Shown here piece after piece: positions 33,504 to 40,146 of a stretch of 41,658 nt of DNA. The translations under genes and the position numbers were made by a program. Under the pieces are notes generated by a model. That model was not told where the DNA came from. It did no database searches and saw only the letters and a list, made by a program, of their open reading frames with translations. The first letter of the stretch is position 1. Each line of letters opens with the position of its first letter. The DNA is from an uncultured bacterium (lineage in GTDB: Bacteria; Actinomycetota; Coriobacteriia; Coriobacteriales; Coriobacteriaceae), in contig CAJMPU010000020.1 of the NCBI GenBank assembly GCA_905215505.1, positions 1 to 41,658 on the forward strand, written 5' to 3'.

Positions 33504-33597
33504 CACGGCATCGCCGTGGCGTTAGCTCCTTGTGAACCCCGAGGGGTGCGCTTTTCTTTCGCTTGTGCCGACAAGCAACTGTCGCCGGGGGACCGGC
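33504..33597 (+). promoter_or_regulatory. Expression platform between riboswitch and cbiK
   Basis: Short stems follow the B12 box: CACGGC/GCCGTG (33504-33518); ACCCCGAGGGGT directly before GCGCTTTTCTTT (33552-33560), which could serve as a terminator; GCTTGT/ACAAGC with a GCCG loop (33561-33576); and GCCGG/CCGGC (33584-33597) just before the GAGGAAAGG ribosome site. Either termination or blocking of translation is possible; the sequence alone does not decide. Confidence 0.4.
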
Positions 33598-33618
33598 AAA
33601 CCGAGGAAAGGAAAAACC

Positions 33619-34545
33619 ATGTCCGACCAGATGTCACGCCGCGGCTTCATGGGCGCCGCAGCAACCGGAGCCGTCGCGCTCGCCGGAGTCGCGCTCGCGG
33701 GCTGCTCCAACACCTCCGCGAGTTCCGAGAAATCTAGTGAAAAGGAGAAGGCCGCGAAGCCGGTCATCCTCGTCACGAGCTTCGGCACGAGCTACAACGA
33801 CTCGCGCCACATCACCATCGGCGCCATCGAAGACGCTATCCGCGAGAAGTACTGGCAGGACTACGACATCCGCCGCGCCTTCACCGCGCAGATCATCATC
33901 GACAAGCTGAAGAAGCGCGACGGCATCACGATCGACAACATGACCGAGGCGCTTGACCGCTGCGTGGAAGACGGCGTGAAGGAAATCGTCGTGCAGCCGA
34001 CGCATCTCATGGCTGGCCTGGAATACGCCGACGTGAAAGACGAGCTCGACAAGTACGCCGACAAGTTCGACAAGATCTCGCTCGGCGACCCGCTGCTCAC
34101 CTCCGACGACGACTACAAAAAGGTGGCCGCAGCCATTAAGGAGAACATGGCGTCCTTCGACGACGGCGAGACGGCGCTGTGCCTCATGGGCCACGGCACC
34201 GAAGCCGATTCCAACGCCGACTATGCCAAGATGCAGGAAGTGTTCAAGAACGAGGGCTTGACGCAGTTCTTCGTCGGCACCGTCGAGGCTGAACCGACCT
34301 GCGAGGATGTTATCGCCGCCGCGAGCGCCGCAGGGTACAAGAAGGCCGTGCTCGCGCCGTTCATGGTGGTCGCGGGCGACCACGCGAACAACGACATGGC
34401 AGACGAGACCGACCCCGACAGCTGGGCTGCGAAGTTCGTGGCCGCCGGCTTCGAAGTGACGTGCCTGCTCCAGGGTCTGGGACAGAACGCCGCGGTCGAC
34501 GACATCTACGTCTCGCACGTGGACGACGCCATCGCCAAGCTGTAA
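33619..34545 (+). CDS. cbiK: Sirohydrochlorin cobaltochelatase CbiK, predicted Tat-exported lipoprotein
   Basis: Family role: insert cobalt into sirohydrochlorin, the entry step of the anaerobic pathway. The 308-residue protein starts MSDQMSRRGFMGAAA, a twin-arginine motif, then a hydrophobic stretch and the lipobox LAGC with Cys29. The mature enzyme should therefore sit outside the membrane, tethered by lipid. The chelatase fold is intact: VILVTSFGTSYNDSR, THLMAGLEY, the LMGHGTE histidine, GTVEAEP (glutamate) and VVAGDHANNDM (second histidine) match the metal-site residues of Salmonella CbiK. A GAGGAAAGG ribosome site precedes the ATG. It leads the riboswitch operon ahead of transport genes, not the cbi operon. 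It may metallate exported tetrapyrrole, or act as a chelate-binding protein for the transporter. Confidence 0.9.
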   Translation: MSDQMSRRGFMGAAATGAVALAGVALAGCSNTSASSEKSSEKEKAAKPVILVTSFGTSYNDSRHITIGAIEDAIREKYWQDYDIRRAFTAQIIIDKLKKRDGITIDNMTEALDRCVEDGVKEIVVQPTHLMAGLEYADVKDELDKYADKFDKISLGDPLLTSDDDYKKVAAAIKENMASFDDGETALCLMGHGTEADSNADYAKMQEVFKNEGLTQFFVGTVEAEPTCEDVIAAASAAGYKKAVLAPFMVVAGDHANNDMADETDPDSWAAKFVAAGFEVTCLLQGLGQNAAVDDIYVSHVDDAIAKL

Positions 34546-34554
34546 ACTCGCCGC

Positions 34555-34626
34555 GCACGGGGGCGCCGGTCGCGTCCCCGTGCAACGGGCATGCGCCTTC
34601 CCCGACCGACGGCGCATGCCCGTTGC
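34555..34626 (+). promoter_or_regulatory. Two touching hairpins between cbiK and the lipoprotein gene
   Basis: GCACGGGG (34555-34562) pairs with CCCCGTGC (34576-34583). GCAACGGGCATGCGCC (34582-34597) pairs perfectly over 16 bp with 34611-34626. The two stems share two bases. No U-tract follows, so they may set the ratio of cbiK to downstream genes by partial termination or RNA protection. Confidence 0.5.
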
Positions 34627-34689
34627 ATTCGCATCCCGCCCGCCCACCGCACGGCGCGGGCGGTCGAAGCGATTGAAAGGAACCCCTCC

Positions 34690-35223
34690 ATGTTGAAGAA
34701 AACCCTCGTCTTCGCCCTGTCGGCGGCGCTTTTCGCGTTCTCGCTCGCCGGCTGCGGCGGAAATTCAATCGACAGCGCAAAGGCAAGCGATGCCGATTCC
34801 CAGGAAAAGACCGAGCAGGCGGCCGATGCGACCGAGGGTGCAAGCGCTGCCCCCATCACCGCCGACAAGGTGGCCGACGGCACCTATCCGATCACCGTAG
34901 ATTCCAGCTCGAACATGTTCAGGATTGTGGACGCCCAGCTCATCGTGGAAAACGGCTCCATGCACTGCGTGATGACGCTTTCCGGCACGGGCTACGGCAA
35001 GCTCTTCATGGGCACGGGCGACGAGGCTGCCGCCGCGAGCGAGGCCGACTTCATCCCCTATGTGGAAAACGCGGAAGGCAAGTACACCTACGACGTGCCC
35101 GTTGATGCGCTCGACGAGGACACCGCCTGTGCCGCGTGGAGTATTAGAAAAGAGCAGTGGTACGACCGCACGCTTGTGTTCGAATCCGCCGGCGTCGATC
35201 TGCGCGCCGACGCACTGAAGTAA
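34690..35223 (+). CDS. Lipoprotein with a NEAT-like (iron-transport-associated) domain
   Basis: It has 177 residues. A signal peptide with lipobox LAGC (Cys22) is followed by a Ser/Ala/Glu-rich linker and one beta-rich domain from about residue 58. The domain pattern, DGTYPITVDSSSNMFRIVDA, then VENGSMHCVMTLSGTGYGKL, then KYTYDVPVDALDE and the RTLVFES strand, resembles NEAT or iron-transport-associated domains that bind heme or similar ligands. The N-terminal domain of the next gene's product has the same layout. GAAAGG ribosome site. Predicted to sit on the cell surface and hand a ligand to the binding protein. The ligand is unknown; the riboswitch suggests a corrinoid or precursor. Confidence 0.65.
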   Translation: MLKKTLVFALSAALFAFSLAGCGGNSIDSAKASDADSQEKTEQAADATEGASAAPITADKVADGTYPITVDSSSNMFRIVDAQLIVENGSMHCVMTLSGTGYGKLFMGTGDEAAAASEADFIPYVENAEGKYTYDVPVDALDEDTACAAWSIRKEQWYDRTLVFESAGVDLRADALK

Positions 35224-35227
35224 CGCC

Positions 35228-36799
35228 ATGCGGTCGATTCTCCCCAAGGGGGAAAACAGGAAGCGCCACAGCATCGCGGCGCGCGCGATCACCTGCGTTC
35301 TCGTCGCCCTGCTCGCGCTTCCCTTCGCGGGGTGCAGTGCGAGCCCGAACGCGACCGGTGGCACGGCGGGCTCTCAGGAATACACTGTGAGTGTCTCGCT
35401 TTCCGGTGGGTCAGGGCGCGCAAGCATCGCCTCACCCACCACAATTGTGAAGGATGGCGACACCTACACCGCGACCATCACCTGGTCGAGTTCGAACTAC
35501 GACAAGATGACCGTCGACGGCGTGGACTACGCGCCCGTAAACGACGGCGGCAACTCCACGTTCGAGATACCCGTCACGCTCGACGAGGACATCGCCGTGT
35601 CGGCCGAGACCGTCGCCATGTCGACGCCGCACACCATCGACTACACGATCCACTTCGACTCATCCACCATGAAGGAGAAATCGGGCGACGATGCAAGCGG
35701 CGGCTCCCCTGCAGGAACGGCTTCAAGCGCCGCGGCCGACTTCCACAACGCCGATTTGGGCTGCGGCTGGGAGCCGACGGGGGCGCTTCAGCTTGAATAC
35801 GCCGAGCACTTCACTGTCGACGAGTTCGAAGGCGGTCTGCGGCTTATCTGCGTTTCGAATGGGGAGCGTTTCCTCGTGGTGCCGCAAGATGCGAAGGTAC
35901 CTGATGGGTTGAGCTCCGACATCGCGGTCATAAGGCGCCCCGCCGACAAGGTGTACCTCGTGTCGTCGGCGACGATGTGCCTGGTCGACGCGCTCGATGC
36001 GAACGACAATATCATCATGTCGGGCACGAAGGCCGACGATTGCTCGGTCGCAGGCTTCAAAAGCGCGCTCGAAAGTGGGGCGATCGCCTACGGCGGCAAG
36101 TACAGCGCGCCCGACTACGAGCGAATATCGGCCTCGGGCTGCACGCTCGCCATCGAGAACACCATGATCAACCACACGCCCGATGTGAAGGAAAAGCTAC
36201 AGAAGCTCGGGCTCGTCGTGCTCACCGAACAGTCGTCGAGCGAGCCCGAAGCACTCGGGCGCGTCGAGTGGATTAAGCTTTTCGGCGTCCTGTTCGACAA
36301 GGAAGACGAGGCCGCGCACCTGTTCAACGAGCAGAAGGCCTGCGTCGAGCAAACGTCGGGGCTCGCGTCGTCAGGTAAAACCGTGGCGTATTTCTACATT
36401 AACTCGAACGGGGCCGCCGTCACGCGGCGGGCGGGCGACTACGTGGCGCAGATGATCGAGCTTGCAGGCGGCAGCTATGCGCTCGATGACGCGCAGACGG
36501 CGTCGACGTCAGGTTCGTCAGTAACGCTCGAAATGGAGCGCTTCTACGCGACGGCGAAGGATGCCGACATCATCGTCTACAACGGCACCATCGACGAATC
36601 GGTTGCCACCTTGAACGACTTCGTAGGCAAAAACGCGCTATTGTCGCAGTTCAAAGCCGTGAAGAACGGCAACGTCTGGGTCACAAGCGCCGACATGTAC
36701 CAGCAGATGACTTCTACCGCCGACATTATCGACGAGCTGCACGGGGCGTTCACCGGCGATGACGCGAGCGACTTCCATTATCTGAGGAAGCTCGGTTAG
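35228..36799 (+). CDS. Lipoprotein with NEAT-like domain fused to a BtuF/FecB-type periplasmic binding domain
   Basis: It has 523 residues. Signal peptide and lipobox FAGC (Cys36); NEAT-like domain (about 50-145, with IVKDGDTYTATITWSSSNYD, FEIPVTLDEDIAV and HTIDYTIHFDSS); a Gly/Ser/Ala linker (about 150-170); then a TroA/BtuF-like substrate-binding domain from about 175 (LQLEYAEHFTVDEFEGGLRL, LVVLTEQSSSEPEALGRVEW and a C-terminal GNVWVTSADMYQQM). Such proteins deliver metal chelates (cobalamin, siderophore, heme) to BtuC/FhuB-type permeases, here the next gene. The fusion would let one protein capture and deliver. The start follows the previous stop by 4 nt (TAACGCCATG). Confidence 0.82.
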   Translation: MRSILPKGENRKRHSIAARAITCVLVALLALPFAGCSASPNATGGTAGSQEYTVSVSLSGGSGRASIASPTTIVKDGDTYTATITWSSSNYDKMTVDGVDYAPVNDGGNSTFEIPVTLDEDIAVSAETVAMSTPHTIDYTIHFDSSTMKEKSGDDASGGSPAGTASSAAADFHNADLGCGWEPTGALQLEYAEHFTVDEFEGGLRLICVSNGERFLVVPQDAKVPDGLSSDIAVIRRPADKVYLVSSATMCLVDALDANDNIIMSGTKADDCSVAGFKSALESGAIAYGGKYSAPDYERISASGCTLAIENTMINHTPDVKEKLQKLGLVVLTEQSSSEPEALGRVEWIKLFGVLFDKEDEAAHLFNEQKACVEQTSGLASSGKTVAYFYINSNGAAVTRRAGDYVAQMIELAGGSYALDDAQTASTSGSSVTLEMERFYATAKDADIIVYNGTIDESVATLNDFVGKNALLSQFKAVKNGNVWVTSADMYQQMTSTADIIDELHGAFTGDDASDFHYLRKLG

Positions 36800-36803
36800 C
36801 GCC

Positions 36804-37844
36804 ATGAGAAGCCGGCTTTCCATGGCATACGACGAATCGGGGCGCGCCGCGCGGTGTCGCGTCGTGACGGCGCTGCTCGCTGTTGCCCTCATCGTGCTCG
36901 TCGGGGCCAACCTGTGCATCGGGAGCGTGCTCGTGCCCGCAGACCACATCCCCGGCATCCTTTCGGGCGGCGCGGCCAATTCCATGGAAAGCCAGGTCAT
37001 CTCGGAGATTCGCCTGCCGCGCGTGCTTTCAGCCGTGCTTCTCGGCGGGGCACTTTCGCTTTCCGGGTTCCTGCTGCAGACGTTTTTCAACAACCCCATC
37101 GCCGACCCGTTCATCTTGGGCGTCTCCTCGGGCGCAAAGTTCGTCGTCGCGCTTACGATGATCGTACTTCTAGGCGCGAACCAGGCCATGTCCTCGCCGG
37201 CCATGGTGGCCGCAGCGTTTCTGGGCTCGCTTATCACCATCGGCTTCGTGCTCCTCATCGCACGGCGCATAAGTTCCATGGCCATGCTCATCGTGGCGGG
37301 CGTCATGGTGGGATACATCTGCTCGGCGGCGACGAACTTCCTCATCGCCTTCGCCGACGACCAGTCCATCGTGAACCTGCACAACTGGTCTTTGGGTAGC
37401 TTCTCGGGTTCGAGCTGGGACGACATCGCGGTCATCGCGGTCGTGGTGATCACCGTGAGCGCATGCGTATTCGCGATATCGAAGCCCCTTTCCGCCTTCC
37501 AGCTGGGAGAAGCCTACGCGAAAAGCGTCGGCGTGAACGTCGAACGCTTCCGCGTGGTGCTCGTCCTTCTAGCGAGCATGCTCTCCGCCTGCGTGACCGC
37601 GTTCGCTGGTCCGGTGTCGTTCGTAGGCATCGCGGTTCCGCATCTCGTGAAGTCGGCGCTAAAGTCGTCGAAGCCCATCCGCGTGATTCCTGCGTGCTTC
37701 TTGGGAGGCGCCATCTTCTGCGCGGGCTGCGATTTGATCGCGCGCACGCTGTTCTCTCCCGTCGAGCTTCCCATCAGCGCCGTCACCGCCATCTTCGGCG
37801 CTCCGGTGGTTATCGCGCTCATGTTGAAGAAGCGGGTGAGGTAG
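36804..37844 (+). CDS. FecCD/BtuC-family ABC transporter permease
   Basis: A membrane channel for import of a cobalamin, siderophore or heme-type ligand. It has 346 residues and about nine or ten hydrophobic helices. Family signatures are RLPRVLSAVLLGGALSLSG, LLQTFFNNPIADPFILGVSS and the VGIAVPHLVKSALKS loop that contacts the ATPase. An N-terminal basic segment (MRSRLSMAYDESGRAARCR) precedes helix 1. The start follows the preceding stop with the same short spacing as the gene before (TAGCGCCATG). No second permease is present, so it should form a homodimer. Confidence 0.92.
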   Translation: MRSRLSMAYDESGRAARCRVVTALLAVALIVLVGANLCIGSVLVPADHIPGILSGGAANSMESQVISEIRLPRVLSAVLLGGALSLSGFLLQTFFNNPIADPFILGVSSGAKFVVALTMIVLLGANQAMSSPAMVAAAFLGSLITIGFVLLIARRISSMAMLIVAGVMVGYICSAATNFLIAFADDQSIVNLHNWSLGSFSGSSWDDIAVIAVVVITVSACVFAISKPLSAFQLGEAYAKSVGVNVERFRVVLVLLASMLSACVTAFAGPVSFVGIAVPHLVKSALKSSKPIRVIPACFLGGAIFCAGCDLIARTLFSPVELPISAVTAIFGAPVVIALMLKKRVR

Positions 37845-39161
37845 ATGGGGGAATTCGTGCCGCGGCCCAAAACGCTCGGAGGGGACATTCCATGCTTAGA
37901 CAGTCCTGAGCTCGCACGAAAGCGCCAGAAGGCACTTTCGGCTCGTGCGGAACTGCGCGCGGAACGCCTCCTCCGAGCGGAGCCGAACCTCGAAACTACG
38001 GTCGAAACGCAGGCTGACGGAGCGCCGCTTTTCCGCATAAGCGACCTGTCGGCGGGCTACGACAAGAAGGTCGTAGTCGAAGGCGTCGATCTGGAGGTTC
38101 GCGCGGGCGACGTCGTGGCGCTCATCGGGCCGAACGGCTCGGGCAAGTCGACCATCTTGAAAACCATCACACGCCATCTGGCACCGCTTGCCGGCGCGGT
38201 CGAGCTCGACGGGCGGGAGATTTCCCGATGGAAGACGGCGGAGTTCGCAAGGAACCTTGCCGTTATGCTGACAGATCGCCCCCGGACCGAGCTCCTCACC
38301 TGCCGCGATATCGTAGAGGCGGGAAGGCATCCCTACACCGGACGAATGGGCACACTCTCGCCCAACGACCATAGTCGGGTCGACGAGGCCATGAAAACCG
38401 CACATGTGGAAGAGCTCGCCGAGCGCGACTTCATGCAGATAAGCGACGGGCAACGCCAGCGCGTCATACTCGCACGCGCCATCGCGCAGGATCCGCGTGT
38501 GCTCGTGCTCGACGAGCCCACGTCGTATCTCGATATCCGCTACCAGATCGACCTGCTGCGAATACTTCGCCACCTTGCGAAATCGCGGAATGTGGCTGTC
38601 ATCATGTCCATCCACGAACTCGAGCTCGCGCAGAAAAGCGCCGACAAGGTGATTTGCGTGAAGGACGGCCGGGTCTTCCGCGCCGGCGTACCCGAGGACA
38701 TATTCACGCGCGAGACGATTGGCGAGCTCTACGGCCTTCAACATGGCACCTTCAACGAGCGCTTCGGCAGCGTGGAAATTGGACGCCCGCACGGCGATGC
38801 GCACACGTTCGTCATCGCCGGCGCAGGTACGGGGTCGGCTGTGTTTCGCCAGCTCATCCGGCAGGGCAAGGCGTTCTACACGGGCGTTCTGCACGAAGGG
38901 GACATCGACTGCGAGCTAGCGCGCGACCTGGCGGCGGAATGCGTGGCCGAGCGCGCCTTCGAGCCGATCGGGGATAAAACCATAGCCCGCGCCAAAGAGC
39001 TCCTCGTCCACTGCGCGCGCCTTATCGTGTGCCCCGCCGCCTTCGGCACCATTAACGCCCGCAACGCAGAGCTCGTCGAGTTCGCACGCTCGCACGGTAT
39101 CGAGGTCATGCGAGCGTGCGAAGGCGCATCGGAGGATTCCCAATTGGGGTGGAAAGGATAA
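37845..39161 (+). CDS. BtuD/FecE-type ABC transporter ATPase with extra N- and C-terminal regions
   Basis: Drives the importer with the permease of the preceding gene, whose stop it directly follows. It has 438 residues against about 260 for a plain ATPase. The ATPase core (about 63-305) has Walker A GPNGSGKST, signature ISDGQRQRVILARAI, Walker B VLVLDEPTSYLDIR and H-loop MSIHELELA; the signature starts ISDGQ and not LSGGQ. An N-terminal charged extension (1-60) and a C-terminal domain of about 120 residues (from HTFVIAGAGTGSAVFRQLIR, with VLHEGDIDCELARDLAAE and LIVCPAAFGTINARNAEL) surround it. I recall similar extensions on clostridial FecE-like ATPases, with no known role. Last gene of the operon. 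Confidence 0.88.
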   Translation: MGEFVPRPKTLGGDIPCLDSPELARKRQKALSARAELRAERLLRAEPNLETTVETQADGAPLFRISDLSAGYDKKVVVEGVDLEVRAGDVVALIGPNGSGKSTILKTITRHLAPLAGAVELDGREISRWKTAEFARNLAVMLTDRPRTELLTCRDIVEAGRHPYTGRMGTLSPNDHSRVDEAMKTAHVEELAERDFMQISDGQRQRVILARAIAQDPRVLVLDEPTSYLDIRYQIDLLRILRHLAKSRNVAVIMSIHELELAQKSADKVICVKDGRVFRAGVPEDIFTRETIGELYGLQHGTFNERFGSVEIGRPHGDAHTFVIAGAGTGSAVFRQLIRQGKAFYTGVLHEGDIDCELARDLAAECVAERAFEPIGDKTIARAKELLVHCARLIVCPAAFGTINARNAELVEFARSHGIEVMRACEGASEDSQLGWKG

Positions 39162-39178
39162 ACTGGACTTTCTTTTAA

Positions 39179-39420
39179 GGATCCTCAGGCTACAGCTCCT
39201 ACGCCGGCGAGGTCTACAAGGCGCCGGAGAACCTCGTAAACAGGAATTTCCACGCCGACGAGCCCAACCTGCTGTGGCTCACCGACATCACCGAGTTCAG
39301 GCTCCCGGGCGGCGAGAAGGTCTACCTGAGCCCGGTCATCGACTGCTTCGGCGGGATGCTCGTCGCCTGGTCGATCGGGCTGCACCCCGACAAGCGCCTC
39401 GCGAACTCGAGCCTGCGCCT
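39179..39420 (+). pseudogene. IS3-family transposase (OrfB, integrase core) fragment, right scar of the island
   Basis: Frame 39179-39420 reads SGYSSYAGEVYKAPENLVNR, then NFHADEPNLLWLTDITEFRL, then a DCFGGMLVAWSIG segment. This is the middle of an IS3-type OrfB: WLTDITEF carries the first catalytic aspartate and VIDCFGG the second. Preceding and following parts (HTH region, final DDE glutamate) are missing; a TAA lies just upstream in frame (39176-39178) and the similarity ends near 39418 at the tetR 3' end. It starts 17 nt after the last island gene. Confidence 0.8.
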
Positions 39421-40030
39421 AATCCAAGCGAGATTCCAGACTCGACAGGCCATTGAGAGTCAGGTCGTTGGCGACCTCCGAGACGCGCTCGATAGGAACC
39501 GAGCCGTCAGACAGCGCCCATGTGCGATAGATTCCGATAATACCCGACAGCAAAAACGCCAGATAGTAGTCGAACATCTCGTCCTTGAGACCGTGGGGCA
39601 GCAGATCGCGCTCGGCAATCTCGTGCTCGAGCGGCGCACGAAGACGGGCCATAAAATCATCAAGCGGAATGTTCTCGATCAGCTGACGATTGAGCACCAG
39701 GTTGTTGCACAGCGCCTCGTTAACGGTTTTAAAGAAGGTCGCCGCCGCGCCCAGGGCGCGCTCGTTGGTGTCACCGTCCATGGAAGCAAGCGTTTTCTCG
39801 ACCGAGTCGACAATCATCTCCACCACATCGACGGCAATGGCATCGAGCAAGCCATCAACCGTACCAAAGTGCACGTAGAAGGTTTTACGGTCGACATTGG
39901 CCTCGCGCGCGATGGCACTCACCGTAATGTCTGCCAGCGGCTTTTCCATGAGCAAGCGCTCAAAAGCGGAAAGGATGGCATTGCGGCTGCGAACGATACG
40001 ACGATCAATACGCGGTTTACTGGTGGCCAT
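39419..40030 (-). CDS. TetR/AcrR-family transcriptional regulator
   Basis: It has 203 residues. The N-terminal helix-turn-helix DNA-binding domain is clear (ITVSAIAREANVDRKTFYVHFGTVDGLL, about 35-62, with the typical FYVHFG). The C-terminal ligand domain is helical, with a hydrophobic stretch AFLLSGIIGIYRTWA near the end, and does not point to a ligand. GAAGGGA ribosome site. Its 3' end abuts the IS3 fragment, so an ancestral downstream partner may have been lost. A GATAATC...GATTATC inverted repeat 44 nt upstream could be its own operator. Target genes are unknown. Confidence 0.9.
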   Translation of the reverse strand: MATSKPRIDRRIVRSRNAILSAFERLLMEKPLADITVSAIAREANVDRKTFYVHFGTVDGLLDAIAVDVVEMIVDSVEKTLASMDGDTNERALGAAATFFKTVNEALCNNLVLNRQLIENIPLDDFMARLRAPLEHEIAERDLLPHGLKDEMFDYYLAFLLSGIIGIYRTWALSDGSVPIERVSEVANDLTLNGLSSLESRLD

Positions 40031-40073
40031 GGGTGTGTCCCTTCGATATGCGAGAATTCATCAACAGATGAGA

Positions 40074-40097
40074 GATAATCTACGTAAGAGGATTATC
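40074..40097. promoter_or_regulatory. Possible TetR operator
   Basis: GATAATC (40074-40080) and GATTATC (40091-40097) form an inverted repeat with a 10-nt spacer, in the gap between the tetR gene and its minus-strand upstream neighbour. TetR proteins often bind such palindromes next to their own gene. Confidence 0.3.
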
Positions 40098-40146
40098 CCC
40101 CATACAGCTCAAATATGCCCCGCATCATGAAGAACGCACGACTGCC

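Noticed and set aside
36804..39161. Permease and ATPase named outright as btuC and btuD
   Set aside because: FecCD-type transporters for B12, heme and siderophores cannot be separated by motif alone; the riboswitch only suggests a corrinoid, so gene symbols are left empty.
37845..39161. C-terminal extension of the ATPase as a CbiZ amidohydrolase domain
   Set aside because: BtuD-CbiZ fusions exist, but the extension does not show a pattern I recognise as CbiZ.
16605..39420. The island as one composite transposon
   Set aside because: The flanking scars belong to different IS families (IS21 and IS3) and are truncated; no matching terminal repeats or target-site duplication could be seen.
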